Positions 26,119 to 36,714 are shown, counted from the first letter of the stretch. The stretch is DNA of 64,000 nucleotides from Paenibacillus rhizophilus (GCF_003854965.1 NZ_RQPI01000001.1:124001-188000); one strand, 5' to 3'. Notes: generated from the sequence alone by a model not told the origin. Numbers and translations: made by a program.

Positions 26119-26150
26119 ACGGAGTCCCATTATTGGGGGCTCCGTTTTTT
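26119..26150 (+). terminator. Intrinsic terminator after the 88-residue gene
   Basis: ACGGAG (26119-26124) pairs with CTCCGT (26140-26145), with CCC/GGG inside and T residues after. The remaining gap up to 26368 shows no gene. Confidence 0.85.
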
Positions 26151-26368
26151 ATGTCCGCATATCTCCGCACATCTGCTCCTAACAGTTCCTCAATTGTTGT
26201 AAAACAGAACCGCATTCGGATAAAAGACATCGCCTTTTAGCTCGCCCTCCTTCTTGACGCCGGAAGTGTTCTCTATCCAAGTTCAAAATATTTGATTTGT
26301 GCCAATCCGGTGATAAAATGGAATTATTCTAGTTTTGGACTATATCATGGCTGCAGAGGTGGAAATAC

Positions 26369-29300
26369 GTGAGTGCAGAGCGGGAGAGCGTACAAAGCTA
26401 TGGAAATACAGATGCAGCCGGATATCTGCAAAAGCTCTCCGAATGGACGGAGCGGCACGGAGACATAGAGAGCGCGCATATATTCGCGGATTTGCTGGAA
26501 AAAGAGCAGAAGAGGGAATTGACTATCGCCTTCTGCGGTCATTTTTCGGCAGGAAAATCAAGTATGATCAACGCTTTATGCGGTAGAGATATCCTTCCTT
26601 CGGGACCGGTTCCGACAAGTGCCAATATTGTCTCCATCCGTTGCGGTCGTCCGCGGGCGCTGATCTATCGGGAGACGTCACGCAGCCGTATAAGTGAACC
26701 TAAGGAAGTTTCGTCGGAGCAGCTTCGGGATTACTGCCGTCTTGGCGGTGAATACACCGCAATCGAAGTCTGGGACAAGGTGCCGGTTCTTGAACCGCAT
26801 GGCGTGCTGATGGATACGCCGGGAGTGGACTCCACGGACGAGGGGCATCAGAGCGCGACCCGGTCGGCGCTGCATTTGGCGGACATCGTATTCTATATCA
26901 TGGATTACAATCATGTGCAGTCCGAGGATAACCTAACTTTCGCCAAAAATTTGAGCGATTGGGGCAAGCCGCTGTACCTGGTTATTAATCAGATCGACAA
27001 GCACCGGGAATCGGAATTATCCATTGAGGGCTACCGGAAGCAGGCAGAAAATGCTTTTCGGAATTGGGGCGTGAAATTTGCCGGTCTGTTGTTTACTTCG
27101 CTGAAGGAAAAAGAACACCCGTTAAGCAATTGGGAAAGCCTCCCCCGCCTGATTACCGAACTGTTGGAACGGCGGGAAACGCTTCTGGAATACAGTCTGT
27201 CCTGCTCGATTGAGCATACGGCCGAGGCTTACCTATCCTCGTTCCGTGAAGGTCAGCGGGAGGAAAGGGAAGCGCTGCTGGAAGAACTTGGCGGCGAAGA
27301 TCCCGTCAGACTGGAACATGAGCTGGCTGTTATGGAAGCAGAAGAGAAGGAGTTGGAAACGCTGCCTGAACGGGCGCGACATCAGCTTCGCGGCAGCCTG
27401 GACGCTCTTCTCGGCAACGCCAACCTGATGCCCGCCGATATCAGGGATGCGGTAAGCCGCTACGCTGACAGCCTGAGGCCCGGCTTCCGGACGGGGCTGC
27501 TGACGACGGCGGCCAAGCGGGATAGAGAGCGGGCGAGCCGGCTCATGCTGCTCGGCGATGCTCTGGAGCTTCAGGTATCGGCGCAGCTTGAAGGCCATGT
27601 GCTGTCGCTTGTGCGCACATGGGGCGAAGAGCTGGAGCTGTGGACCGAGGCGGATGAGCTGGCGCTGAAAAGCGGCTTTCCGCAGACGGGAGCGCAGTGG
27701 CTGGCGGAAGCGGTGAAGCCGGGAGCGCCCGCCACGGGCGAGGCGCTGCTCCAGCTCTGCCGCGGCCTGGCGGCGGACATCCGGAGCGGCTACCGCCGCG
27801 CCGCCCTCGGCGCGGCCGACGGCCTGCTGGCGAAGCTGCCGCCGCTCCTTGAAGCGCGCCGCGCGGAGCTTGCGCGCCGCAGGGACGCCCGCGCCCGGCA
27901 GGCGCGTGCCGCCGCCGCGCTGGCGGCGCTCTCCCGCGCGTACGAAGCCCGCGCGGCCGAACTCGCGGCGCTGCTGCCGCCGCGCCGTACGCTCACCCCC
28001 GGCCTGCTGCCGGAGGTGAGCGCTCTCCCGCGGGCGGCCCGTGCCGGGGCCGCCCCGCAGGAGCTTCCGCCGCGCCGCGCGGCGGAAGGCAGAGCGGCCG
28101 CGCAGGGCGCCGCGGCCGGACCCGCGCCGGCGGAGGGACGCCGCCGGCTGGGCGAAGCCGCACAGCTGCTGGGCAGCGCGGCTTCGCTGCTGCGGGGCGA
28201 GCCGGCGATGCGCCTCGCGTCGCGCAGCCTGGCGGCGCGGGCGGCGGACCTCGCCGGCGGCCGGTTCACGCTGGCGCTGCTGGGAGCATTCAGCGCCGGC
28301 AAATCCTCCTTCGCCAATGCTTTGCTCGGCGAAGAGGTGCTGCCCGTGTCTCCCCATCCCGCCACGGCCGCGGTGAACCGGATCTTGGCGCCGGAGGGAC
28401 CGTACCGGCATGGAACGGCGGCGGTGACCATGAAGAACCGGGAGGAAATATGGGACGATATCCGCCATTCCTTTGGAGTGCTTCAGCTGGAAGAGCCGGA
28501 ACCCGGAGCATGGACCGATGCGGTTACTGAGCTGCCGGCACAAGGCCTGCATCCTTCGGCTCTGCCGCACGCCGGATTCTTGATGGCGGCCGAAAGGGGC
28601 TGGAAGGAGGCGGAGCCGCTCCTGGGAACGACGCGGACGGTAGGACTTGACGAATACCGCAGTCTGGTCGCCGAAGAAAGCCGGGCCTGCTTCGTGCGGG
28701 GCATCGACCTTTACTATGCCTGCCCGCTGACGGCAAGCGGCATCGTGCTGGTCGATACGCCGGGGGCGGATTCGCTGCACGCCCGGCATACCGGCGTCAC
28801 CTTCGGCTATATGAAGGAAGCCGACGCGATATGTTTTGTCACTTATTACAATCATGCTTTCTCCAAGGCCGACCGCCAGCTGCTCTCGCAGCTTGGCCGG
28901 ATCAGGGAGAGCTTCCCGCTGGACAAAATGTTTTTTATCGTCAACGCGTCCGATCTTGCGGCGGATGAGGAGGAACTGGCGGAAGTCAAGGAGCATGTCG
29001 CCTTGAACCTCCGGTCTGCGGGGTTGGGCAACCCGCGCATTTATGCGCTCTCCAGCATGCAAGCGCTGGAAGGTAAGGAGGGCGGCTCGTCGTATGAAGC
29101 GTCGCGGTTCGGCGCCTTTGAGACCGCCCTTTGGCGGTTCGCCGGTGAAGAGCTGCCTGCGCTTTCGCTAAATGCGGCCTTGGACAGTCTGTCATCGGTC
29201 TGCAGCCGCGCGGAGGAATGGCGGGACATAGCGCTAAAAGCGGAGACGGAACGGGAGGACGAGAGCCGCCGTATGGAAGAGCGCCGCCGCAGGGCGGACG

Positions 29301-30040
29301 AACGGCTTATGCGGCTGACAGCCGAGGAGCGTCCCCTGCGTGACCTGCGCCGCGAAGGCGGGGAGCTGCTGTTCCATGTACGGCAGCGGATCGGATTCGC
29401 GTTTGGCCGGATGTTTCAGGAATCTTTCCACCCGTCGCTGCTGCGGGAAGGCGCCGGTGGGCTGAAGGAGATTTTCGCCGCCTGCGGCCGGGAGCTGTGG
29501 CGGACCGCGGGCCGGGAACTGGAGGCGGAGCTGTGGGCGACGACTCTCCGCCTTACGGCAGCCGGCCGCAGGCTGGTCCGTGAGGCTTCGGCAGCCGCCG
29601 CCTTGGAGCTCGGTCTGCCGGCGGACTCTCCGTTCTCCGCATCGGAAGAGGAAGAGGCCTGGCCGGCTCCGAAAGGTCTGGAAGGCGATCTGCCTCCGGC
29701 CGACTGGGGAAAACTGTGGGGATTGTTCAAATCACCGAAGCATTTCTTTGAAGGCGGCGGCCGGGACGCTTTAAGGAACGCGGCGGAGGCGCTGCTGAAG
29801 GAAGCCATCGCCGAGGGCGCAGCCAAGCGGGAGACGCTGCTGCTCGATCACTACGAATCGCTTGCGGTGCAGGCGCTGGCAAGGGCGGCCGTGGCGCTGA
29901 GGGAAACGCTGGAAGAGCAGGATCTGGCCATGTCCGCGATGCTGAAAGGAGGTGATTCGGCGGAACGCTGGACCCTTCTCGTTCACGGGCTGCGGGAGCT
30001 GGAAACCGCTTTTGGCGACAGGATGAATATGGAAGTGTGA
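26369..30040 (+). CDS. Double-module bacterial dynamin-like GTPase (DynA type)
   Basis: A 1223-residue protein starting at GTG 26369. It holds two dynamin GTPase modules in one chain: P-loop GHFSAGKSS near residue 56 with DTPGVDST, and P-loop GAFSAGKSSFANAL near 638 with DTPGADSL. Each is followed by long helical stalk regions. This is the layout of Bacillus DynA, about 1190 residues, a cytoplasmic membrane-fusing dynamin linked to membrane repair and phage stress. Residues about 470-635, between the modules, are extremely Ala/Arg/Leu-rich and encoded by very GC-rich DNA. A GAGGTGG site precedes the start. Confidence 0.88.
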   Translation: MSAERESVQSYGNTDAAGYLQKLSEWTERHGDIESAHIFADLLEKEQKRELTIAFCGHFSAGKSSMINALCGRDILPSGPVPTSANIVSIRCGRPRALIYRETSRSRISEPKEVSSEQLRDYCRLGGEYTAIEVWDKVPVLEPHGVLMDTPGVDSTDEGHQSATRSALHLADIVFYIMDYNHVQSEDNLTFAKNLSDWGKPLYLVINQIDKHRESELSIEGYRKQAENAFRNWGVKFAGLLFTSLKEKEHPLSNWESLPRLITELLERRETLLEYSLSCSIEHTAEAYLSSFREGQREEREALLEELGGEDPVRLEHELAVMEAEEKELETLPERARHQLRGSLDALLGNANLMPADIRDAVSRYADSLRPGFRTGLLTTAAKRDRERASRLMLLGDALELQVSAQLEGHVLSLVRTWGEELELWTEADELALKSGFPQTGAQWLAEAVKPGAPATGEALLQLCRGLAADIRSGYRRAALGAADGLLAKLPPLLEARRAELARRRDARARQARAAAALAALSRAYEARAAELAALLPPRRTLTPGLLPEVSALPRAARAGAAPQELPPRRAAEGRAAAQGAAAGPAPAEGRRRLGEAAQLLGSAASLLRGEPAMRLASRSLAARAADLAGGRFTLALLGAFSAGKSSFANALLGEEVLPVSPHPATAAVNRILAPEGPYRHGTAAVTMKNREEIWDDIRHSFGVLQLEEPEPGAWTDAVTELPAQGLHPSALPHAGFLMAAERGWKEAEPLLGTTRTVGLDEYRSLVAEESRACFVRGIDLYYACPLTASGIVLVDTPGADSLHARHTGVTFGYMKEADAICFVTYYNHAFSKADRQLLSQLGRIRESFPLDKMFFIVNASDLAADEEELAEVKEHVALNLRSAGLGNPRIYALSSMQALEGKEGGSSYEASRFGAFETALWRFAGEELPALSLNAALDSLSSVCSRAEEWRDIALKAETEREDESRRMEERRRRADERLMRLTAEERPLRDLRREGGELLFHVRQRIGFAFGRMFQESFHPSLLREGAGGLKEIFAACGRELWRTAGRELEAELWATTLRLTAAGRRLVREASAAAALELGLPADSPFSASEEEEAWPAPKGLEGDLPPADWGKLWGLFKSPKHFFEGGGRDALRNAAEALLKEAIAEGAAKRETLLLDHYESLAVQALARAAVALRETLEEQDLAMSAMLKGGDSAERWTLLVHGLRELETAFGDRMNMEV

Positions 30041-30188
30041 AGTTTGAAGGAAATTGTCGAAGAACACTTGCAATCTGCCGCGTCTTGGAAGAAAATAAAG
30101 AAGCCTGAAAATTTGCAGAGAAACTGCTGCTTTTTGCATGGGAATTGCAGGAAGGAGCGGATTTTGCCGAAAGAGGTTGAATACCGAC

Positions 30189-31385
30189 ATGTGGGGATCT
30201 CCCTATTCTGCTTACAGCCGCAAGCTGCTGCTGCTGGGCAGCGGAGAATTGGGCAAGGAAGTGATCATTGAAGCCCAGCGATTGGGCGTGGAGACGGTAG
30301 CCGTAGACCGTTACGACGGCGCTCCCGCGATGGGGGTTGCCCACCGTTCCTTTGTGCTTGATATGCTGGATGGAGAGGCGCTTAAGGAGCTTATCCGTTC
30401 CGAGAAGCCCGATGTTATCGTGCCGGAGATTGAAGCCATTGCCACGGACGCTCTTTTGGAGTTGGAAGAAGAAGGATTTTGCGTTGTTCCGACCGCGCGT
30501 GCGACCAGGCTGACCATGGACCGGGAGGGCATCCGCCGTCTCGCTGCGGAGAAGCTCGGGTTTCCTACGGCGGAGTACCGGTTCGCAGACAGTCTTGAAG
30601 AGCTGCGGCAGGCGGTGGGGGAACTGGGAACGCCGTGCGTGATCAAGCCGATTATGAGCTCTTCCGGGAAAGGACAGAGTGTCTGCCGGAAACCCGAGGA
30701 TGCCGAGAACTGCTGGAACACGGCCCTTGAGGGAGCCAGAGCGAAAGGAACGCGGGTCATTGTGGAGTCTTTCGTCGTCTTCGAGAGCGAGATTACGCTG
30801 CTGACCGTCCGCTCCTCCTCCGGTACGGTGTTCTGCCCGCCGATTGGACATATCCAGAAGGATGGGGACTATGTGGAGTCGTGGCAGCCGCATGAAATGA
30901 CGGAAGAACAGCTGGCCCAGGCGCAGGAAATTGCGCGTAACGTGACGGACGAGCTGGGCGGCTACGGCATCTTTGGCGTTGAGCTGTTCCTGACGCGTGA
31001 GGGCGTTCTTTTCAGTGAAGTAAGCCCGAGACCGCATGACACCGGAATGGTGACGATGGTTACTCAGGATTTGTCGGAGTTTGCTCTGCATGTCAGAGCG
31101 ATTCTCGGTTTCCCGCTTGGACCGGTGGAATTGTTGTCACCGGGAGCGTCGGCGACGCTCAAAGCTGGGAAAGATGCTGCCGGACAGGCTTATGCCATTA
31201 CCGGACTGAATGAAGCGCTGCGGCTTCCCCGTACGCAGGTCCGTGTATTCGGCAAACCGGAAGTCCGCCCGGGACGGCGGATGGCGGTCGCGCTGAGTGC
31301 GGCCGATAATGTGGAAAAAGCGCGGGCGACTGCCAATGAAGCGGCGTCCCTGCTAAAAGTGGAGGTATACGAAGATGAACAGTAG
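30189..31385 (+). CDS. purT: Formate-dependent GAR formyltransferase
   Basis: A 398-residue ATP-grasp enzyme. I place the start at ATG 30189, 10 bases after AAAGAGG, because [22 protein letters not shown] follows soon after, as in other PurT proteins; an upstream in-frame ATG at 30138 lacks a site. Further signatures are [12 protein letters not shown], the ATP-grasp [12 protein letters not shown] loop, [18 protein letters not shown] and [14 protein letters not shown]. It makes formyl-GAR from GAR, formate and ATP, a tetrahydrofolate-independent purine step. The stop overlaps the next gene by 11 bases. Confidence 0.93.
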   Translation: MWGSPYSAYSRKLLLLGSGELGKEVIIEAQRLGVETVAVDRYDGAPAMGVAHRSFVLDMLDGEALKELIRSEKPDVIVPEIEAIATDALLELEEEGFCVVPTARATRLTMDREGIRRLAAEKLGFPTAEYRFADSLEELRQAVGELGTPCVIKPIMSSSGKGQSVCRKPEDAENCWNTALEGARAKGTRVIVESFVVFESEITLLTVRSSSGTVFCPPIGHIQKDGDYVESWQPHEMTEEQLAQAQEIARNVTDELGGYGIFGVELFLTREGVLFSEVSPRPHDTGMVTMVTQDLSEFALHVRAILGFPLGPVELLSPGASATLKAGKDAAGQAYAITGLNEALRLPRTQVRVFGKPEVRPGRRMAVALSAADNVEKARATANEAASLLKVEVYEDEQ

Positions 31386-31836
31386 TACTCAGGCACCGGT
31401 ACTGCAGATTCGCAACATCGGTATGAACGATCTGGAGACAATTACGGCACTGCTGAGAGGATTCGGCTATCCGACAACCCTTAACGTAATGAAAGAGAGA
31501 CTGGAAGCTGTGCAGAACGATCCGGCTTGCTGCACGCTTGTCGCAGAAGTGGACGGCCGGACCGTCGGAATGATTGAACTCCGGCAGGTTCTCTCTTACT
31601 GCAAGAACCAGGACTCCGTCGCCGAGATTACCGCAGTTATCGTAGAGGACCAACTCAGAGGAAGCGGTTTGGGAAGACGGCTGATGGCAGCTGGGGAAGA
31701 ATGGGCGCGCAGCCTGAACTGCAAGCAAATTTACCTGTGCAGCGGAAACCGGGTCGAACGCGCTCCGGCGCACGCTTTCTACCGCCATCTCGGATTCGAC
31801 CAGAACGGTTATCGCTTTAGCAAATCGCTGTTATAA
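31375..31836 (+). CDS. GNAT-family N-acetyltransferase
   Basis: A 153-residue protein with the acetyl-CoA-binding motif [10 protein letters not shown] near residue 100 and typical GNAT strands ([22 protein letters not shown]). HAFYRHLGF near the end is the closing family motif. It overlaps purT by 11 bases and is likely co-transcribed with it. The acetyl acceptor is not known. Confidence 0.85.
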   Translation: MNSSTQAPVLQIRNIGMNDLETITALLRGFGYPTTLNVMKERLEAVQNDPACCTLVAEVDGRTVGMIELRQVLSYCKNQDSVAEITAVIVEDQLRGSGLGRRLMAAGEEWARSLNCKQIYLCSGNRVERAPAHAFYRHLGFDQNGYRFSKSLL

Positions 31837-31870
31837 ATCATTTTGTAATAACGTATACGTTACTTGGCAT

Positions 31871-31911
31871 CCATCCCCATCCCGCCTTTACGCAGGGGTG
31901 GTTTTTTTTTT
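31871..31911 (+). terminator. Intrinsic terminator after the GNAT gene
   Basis: CCATCCCC pairs with GGGGTGG (one bulged T) and a ten-base T run follows. Confidence 0.8.
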
Positions 31912-32117
31912 GAGAGAGACCGTAAGAGCTAAAAGTAAGAAATAGGGAACGCCGGACAAGATACAATATTTTTATTTAAACACCCGGCGGAAGATTGAAA
32001 CACGGCTGTGCGGATTTAGTGCAATTCCTCGTTTCTTCTTGTTTGAATTGTGAACCCGTCAGCCTTACAATAATAATGAAAGCGCATACTGTGAGGGTAA
32101 CGAGGAGGATCAGGGTT

Positions 32118-33761
32118 TTGTACAAATTGATTTTGGCTGAAGATGAAGAGGATGTCAGAGAGGGGATCATCGGACAGATCGACTGGGAACGCTACGGCTT
32201 TGAAGTAGTCGACCACGCGGAGAACGGCAAAGAAGCGGCGGAACTGATCGACCGGCTGCTGCCCGACGTCGTCGTCACGGATATTCAAATGCCGTTTATG
32301 AACGGACTGCAGCTGGCGGAATATATCCGCAGCCGTCACCCGGGCACGAAAATAATTATTTTGACGGGCTACGATGAATTCGAGTATGCGCAGCGCGCCA
32401 TCAAGCTGCAAATTGACGAATATATTTTGAAACCGTTCTCTTCCCAGGAGTTGATCGATGTGCTGCTGAAGGTCAAGGGAGCGATTGAAGCGGAAATCGC
32501 CGAAAAGGAGAACATTCATGTGCTCAGCGAGCATTACCGCAAAAGCCTGCCCGTACTGCGGGAGCAGTTTCTTTCCTCGCTCGTGTCCCGCAGACTCCGG
32601 CCGGATGAGATTGCGGCGAAGAGCAGGGAGTACGGCATCTCTCTCTCCGGAGACTGGTTTCAGCCATCCGTGATCAGCTTGGACTATATTCGCGGACCGG
32701 CAGCGGCGGGAACGGAGCATCCAGTCTCCCTGCGCGATACCGGTGACCGCAATCTGCAGCTGTTCGCCGTACTCAACATTGCCGAAGAAATCTGCATGAA
32801 GCACGGCTTCGGCAGAGTGTTCATCCACCGCGACGATCTTGTCATGCTGTCATCCCTCGCGGGAAAGGATGAAAGCGAGATGACCGGCAGAACCCTTGAG
32901 GTGCTGGAGGAAATCCGCCAGAACGTGCAGCGCTTTTTGAAGCTGACCGTCACCATCGGCGCGGGAACGGTATGCCGGACGCCGGCGATGCTGTTCCACT
33001 CGTTCGCGGATGCGCTTCAGGCGCTGGATTATCGGCTCATTCTCGGCAACAACCGGGTGATCTGGATTGAAGACGTCGAGTCGCGTACAAGCCGCCTGCC
33101 GGTCTATGACGAATTGAACGAGCAGTCGCTTATCCGCACCGTAAAGCTGGGGACCGTACAGGAGCTGACGGACATCATCAATGAATTGTTCGGAACGCTT
33201 GACGGAAGTCAGGTGACCGCGAACGAATACCGCATTTTTCTGCTGGAGATCATCACCTCCATTTTGCGGATGGCCAAAGAGTCCGGAAGCGAGACGAACG
33301 AGCTGTTCGGCTCGGGCATTACCTCCCTTACGGATATGAACAAATTCAATAACATGGAGGATGCGAAGCAGTGGATTATCGGTGTCTGCACCCGGCTGAT
33401 GAACCATATCGCCCTGGAGCGGCAGTCCAGCTACAAGCAATTGGTCGAGCAGGCGAAAGATTTTATCAAGAGCCATTATCACGAATCCGATATTTCGATC
33501 GGCAAGGTGTGCGAGCATTTGCATATCAGCACCGGGTATTTCAGCAGTATTTTCAAAAAAGAAACCAAAATGACGTTCGTGAGCTATCTGCTACAAATCC
33601 GGCTGGAGGCGGCCAAGGAGCTGCTGCGTACGACGGAGCTTAAGGCTTTTGAAATCGCGGACAAAATCGGCTTTGCCGATCCGAACTATTTCAGCTTCTG
33701 CTTCCGGAAGAAATACGGCCAATCGCCCAAAGAGTACAAGAATGGCGCCAGAGGAGGGTAA
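32118..33761 (+). CDS. YesN-type AraC-family response regulator
   Basis: A 548-residue protein with start TTG 32118, 10 bases after GAGGAG. The receiver domain (1-120) has acidic pocket AEDEEDV, phospho-acceptor Asp in LPDVVVTDIQMPF, and the Lys of EYILKPFS. A long middle region is followed by two AraC-type HTH motifs at the C terminus (about 445-545; ISIGKVCEHLHISTGYFSSIF and AFEIADKIGFADPNYFSFCF). It forms a unit with the following kinase and sugar-binding lipoprotein. The nearby mglBAC transporter is the obvious target, although no binding site was proven. Confidence 0.9.
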   Translation: MYKLILAEDEEDVREGIIGQIDWERYGFEVVDHAENGKEAAELIDRLLPDVVVTDIQMPFMNGLQLAEYIRSRHPGTKIIILTGYDEFEYAQRAIKLQIDEYILKPFSSQELIDVLLKVKGAIEAEIAEKENIHVLSEHYRKSLPVLREQFLSSLVSRRLRPDEIAAKSREYGISLSGDWFQPSVISLDYIRGPAAAGTEHPVSLRDTGDRNLQLFAVLNIAEEICMKHGFGRVFIHRDDLVMLSSLAGKDESEMTGRTLEVLEEIRQNVQRFLKLTVTIGAGTVCRTPAMLFHSFADALQALDYRLILGNNRVIWIEDVESRTSRLPVYDELNEQSLIRTVKLGTVQELTDIINELFGTLDGSQVTANEYRIFLLEIITSILRMAKESGSETNELFGSGITSLTDMNKFNNMEDAKQWIIGVCTRLMNHIALERQSSYKQLVEQAKDFIKSHYHESDISIGKVCEHLHISTGYFSSIFKKETKMTFVSYLLQIRLEAAKELLRTTELKAFEIADKIGFADPNYFSFCFRKKYGQSPKEYKNGARGG

Positions 33762-33764
33762 TCC

Positions 33765-35591
33765 ATGCTCAAAGAGCGGGCCAATTTCTTTCCGCTTCGT
33801 CCGCAGCGGCGCGGCACACGCAGGGGCAAATTCACCTCCCGGCTGCTCAGCATTCAAGTGATTCTGACAGTAACCCTGACTTCGATCGCCGTTCTGGTGA
33901 CGGTTATCGTCAGCTTTGCGCTGTACAACAGGTTCGCGAAGACGGCGGAGGAGAATGCGAGCCTGAATATGCAGCAGATTATCGAGCAGGTCAATTACAA
34001 TCTCGGGCTGTATGTGAACGGCATGCGCAATATATACAAGAAAGCGGAGCAGCAGATCGGGCAGAATGCGGCCATCGATTCCCCGATGCTACAAGAGAGC
34101 CTGTCCACACTGCTCGAATCTCGGGAGGATCTGGTGTCCTTCGCCGTGTTCACGCCTGAAGGCCGCCTGGTGCTGGACGTTCCGTCCGCGCCGATGAGGC
34201 GCAACACCCGGATGGGGGAACAAAGCTGGTTTATTGCCCCCAAGAAGGCGGGAGACATTTCTTTTTCCCAGCCGCATGTCCAAAATTTATTCAAGAAGCG
34301 TTACACCTGGGTCGTGTCCATGAGCAAAATGATTGCTTACACGGACCATGGGACAAGAAAGAAAGGAATTTTGCTGATCGACTTCAATTTTCGCACCATC
34401 GACGAGCTGAGCAAGCAGGTCAAGCTGGGAAAAAGAGGCTACGCCTATATTTTGGATTCGCTTGGCAATATCGTGTATCATCCGCAGCAGCAGCTTATTT
34501 ACGCCGGGCTAAAATATGAAAATGTGGAGCCTGTGCTGGAGTACGCCTACCGCAGCTATCTTGATGAATCCACGGGAGAGAAGCGGTTCATCACCGTGCG
34601 CACGTTGAATCAGACCGGCTGGAAAATCGTCGGCGTCGCCTATTACGACGAGATTGTGACGACCAAACGGGATCTCAATCAATTTATGATGCTGTTCCTT
34701 CCCCTGTCCATCCTGTGCGTCATTGTTGTATCCGTGCTGCTGTCCGCCAGAATTGCCCGCCCGATCTCCAAGCTGGAGCGTACCGTTCAGCAGGTCGTGG
34801 AGGGGGATTTGAATACCTCGATTAATGTTCGCGGGGCCTATGAGGTGGAACAGCTGTCCAAACGGTTCAATCTGATGCTCCAGCGCATCCGCAAATTGAT
34901 GGACCAGATTATTTACGAGCAGGAAACGAAGCGCAAGGGCGAGCTGGAAGTTCTGCAATCCCAGATCAATCCGCATTTTTTGTACAATACGCTTAATTCC
35001 GTCATCCGGCTGGCCGAGCGCGGCAAGAATGAGGAGGTTGTGACGATGATCCAGTCGCTCTCCAAGTTTTTTCGCATCAGTCTCAGCAAGGGCAAGAATA
35101 TTATTACACTCCGGGAGGAGCTCGATCATATCCGCCATTATCTTGTTATCCAAAGCTTCCGGTTCAAAAATAAATTCCGCTACGAGATCAAGGCACAGCC
35201 GGAAGTGCTGAACTGTCTCACGGTCAAGCTGATTCTCCAGCCGATTGTCGAGAATGCGCTGTATCACGGCATCGAAATGATGCCCGACGAAGGATTGATC
35301 GAAATCGCGGCGGAGCTGCGGAACGGTCTGGTTGTGATTACAGTCAGGGACAATGGCCTTGGAATGTCCGGGGAAACATTGAAAGGCATTTTAAAGGGCG
35401 GGGTAAAAAGCGGGAGCGGGTCCGGCGTCGGCGTGCGCAATGTGCATGAGCGAATTCGCTTGTACTATGGGCGGGAGTACGGCTTATCCTTCGAGAGCGA
35501 GCTTGAAGAGGGTACCACGGTTACGGTTGCTTTTCCGGCTCAATATGGAGACGACGGCGAAACGGCGACGGAGGGAGCGAAATCTCTATGA
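33765..35591 (+). CDS. YesM-type sensor histidine kinase
   Basis: A 608-residue membrane kinase. TM1 (about 27-50) and TM2 (about 305-327) flank an extracellular sensor domain. HAMP follows (about 328-380), then the His_kinase module with phospho-acceptor His404 in QSQINPHFLYNTLNSV, and a C-terminal HATPase with ILQPIVENALYHGIE (N box) and VRDNGLGM (G box). It is expected to phosphorylate the adjacent regulator. Its stop overlaps the start of the sugar-binding protein by 4 bases, suggesting that the lipoprotein is part of the sensor complex. Confidence 0.9.
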   Translation: MLKERANFFPLRPQRRGTRRGKFTSRLLSIQVILTVTLTSIAVLVTVIVSFALYNRFAKTAEENASLNMQQIIEQVNYNLGLYVNGMRNIYKKAEQQIGQNAAIDSPMLQESLSTLLESREDLVSFAVFTPEGRLVLDVPSAPMRRNTRMGEQSWFIAPKKAGDISFSQPHVQNLFKKRYTWVVSMSKMIAYTDHGTRKKGILLIDFNFRTIDELSKQVKLGKRGYAYILDSLGNIVYHPQQQLIYAGLKYENVEPVLEYAYRSYLDESTGEKRFITVRTLNQTGWKIVGVAYYDEIVTTKRDLNQFMMLFLPLSILCVIVVSVLLSARIARPISKLERTVQQVVEGDLNTSINVRGAYEVEQLSKRFNLMLQRIRKLMDQIIYEQETKRKGELEVLQSQINPHFLYNTLNSVIRLAERGKNEEVVTMIQSLSKFFRISLSKGKNIITLREELDHIRHYLVIQSFRFKNKFRYEIKAQPEVLNCLTVKLILQPIVENALYHGIEMMPDEGLIEIAAELRNGLVVITVRDNGLGMSGETLKGILKGGVKSGSGSGVGVRNVHERIRLYYGREYGLSFESELEEGTTVTVAFPAQYGDDGETATEGAKSL

Positions 35592-36610
35592 AAAGGATAC
35601 GGGTATGGCTGACTCTGTTACTCTGGATACTTATGGCGGCATTGCTGTCCTCCTGCCTGGAATCGTCCTCGCCGCATATCGCCATCGACAAGACCCGCAA
35701 CATTCACATGATCGTGAAAATGAACAGGGGCGATTACTGGAATACGGTAAAAATGGGTGCGGAGGCCGCCGCCAAGGAATTCAACGTGAAGCTGACCTTC
35801 AAGGCTCCAGGTACGGAGAGCGATGTGAAGGAGCAGATCGCCATGGTCGAAGATTCCATCAAGGGGCAGGCGGACGTTATTATCCTCGCGGCAAGCAGTT
35901 ATATGGGCCTGGCCCAGGTTGTTGACAAGGCGGCCTACTACCGGATTCCGGTCATTTCGGTCGACGCCGAGGTCGGCTCGGCCAGAGTGACGACCTACAT
36001 CGGCTCGAGCGGCTATGAAGCGGGGCAGAAATCCGCCAAACGGCTCGTTCAATTGCTGAACGGCTCCGGTGAAATCGGTGTTTTGAATTTTACGAACACT
36101 CCGGATAAGCAAGAGAGCGGATCGGAGAGCGATATCGATTACGGCGCGCGGGACGCGGACGAGCGTGAGAAGGGATTTCTGAATTACGTCGCCCGTTATC
36201 CGTCCGTGCATGTGGTGGATATTTCCTATACGCCCTCCGTTACTTCGGAAGCCGAGGAGCTTACACGGCTGATGCTGATCAAGCATCCGAATCTGCGCGG
36301 CATCGCGGCATTGAACGAGACGGCGTCGCAGGGAGCAGCGGCCGTGCTTCGGGAGCGCGGTCTCCGCAGTATCAAGATGGTCGCTTTCGACAGCTCCCCT
36401 ACCATGATGGAGCAGATCCAGGAAGGTATTGTGCAGGCGACCGTTATCCAGAACCCGTTCAGCAACGGTTATTTAGCGGTCAAGAATGCCGTTGAAATCC
36501 TCCAGGGCATCAAAGTGCCGGAGCGGGTCGATACAGGGACGAAGCTGATTGATCTCGATAATATGCTGTGGCCGGAAAATCAGAAGCTGCTGTTTCCGTT
36601 CGTGCGGTAA
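35588..36610 (+). CDS. Sugar-binding lipoprotein, sensory partner
   Basis: A 340-residue periplasmic-binding-protein-fold lipoprotein (ribose/galactose type, Peripla_BP_4). A hydrophobic signal ends in LLSSC (Cys22). The two lobes show IHMIVKMNRGDYWNTVKMGAEAA, ADVIILAASSYMGLAQVV, AFDSSPTMMEQIQEGIV and QNPFSNGYLAVKNAV. Translational overlap with the kinase, and the absence of an adjacent permease, point to a sensing role like that of LytS/YesM-linked binding proteins, not simple transport. mglBAC lies about 3.7 kb downstream behind three unrelated genes. Confidence 0.85.
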   Translation: MKRIRVWLTLLLWILMAALLSSCLESSSPHIAIDKTRNIHMIVKMNRGDYWNTVKMGAEAAAKEFNVKLTFKAPGTESDVKEQIAMVEDSIKGQADVIILAASSYMGLAQVVDKAAYYRIPVISVDAEVGSARVTTYIGSSGYEAGQKSAKRLVQLLNGSGEIGVLNFTNTPDKQESGSESDIDYGARDADEREKGFLNYVARYPSVHVVDISYTPSVTSEAEELTRLMLIKHPNLRGIAALNETASQGAAAVLRERGLRSIKMVAFDSSPTMMEQIQEGIVQATVIQNPFSNGYLAVKNAVEILQGIKVPERVDTGTKLIDLDNMLWPENQKLLFPFVR

Positions 36611-36641
36611 TCTTTTCCCGAAACATATTTGGAAAATTTTG

Positions 36642-36671
36642 TTGACAAACAGGAATAACAAGTATTATCAT
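36642..36671 (+). promoter_or_regulatory. Promoter upstream of nifB
   Basis: TTGACA (36642-36647) and TATCAT (36666-36671), 18 bases apart. It would give a leader of about 170 nt before nifB. Confidence 0.55.
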
Positions 36672-36714
36672 CAATATATAAATAATTCCGATAAATTTAC
36701 TTGTAATTACGGTT

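Noticed and set aside
27233-29062. A 609-codon open frame on the reverse strand within the dynamin gene
   Set aside because: It mirrors the GC-rich coding strand, has an Arg/Gln-rich translation without domains and no ribosome binding site. The forward frame has clear dynamin motifs.
36676-36706. AATTCCGAT sequence upstream of nifB, considered as a CymR or other Rrf2-type site
   Set aside because: Only one half-site is convincing and the second half does not match, so it was not listed as a binding site.
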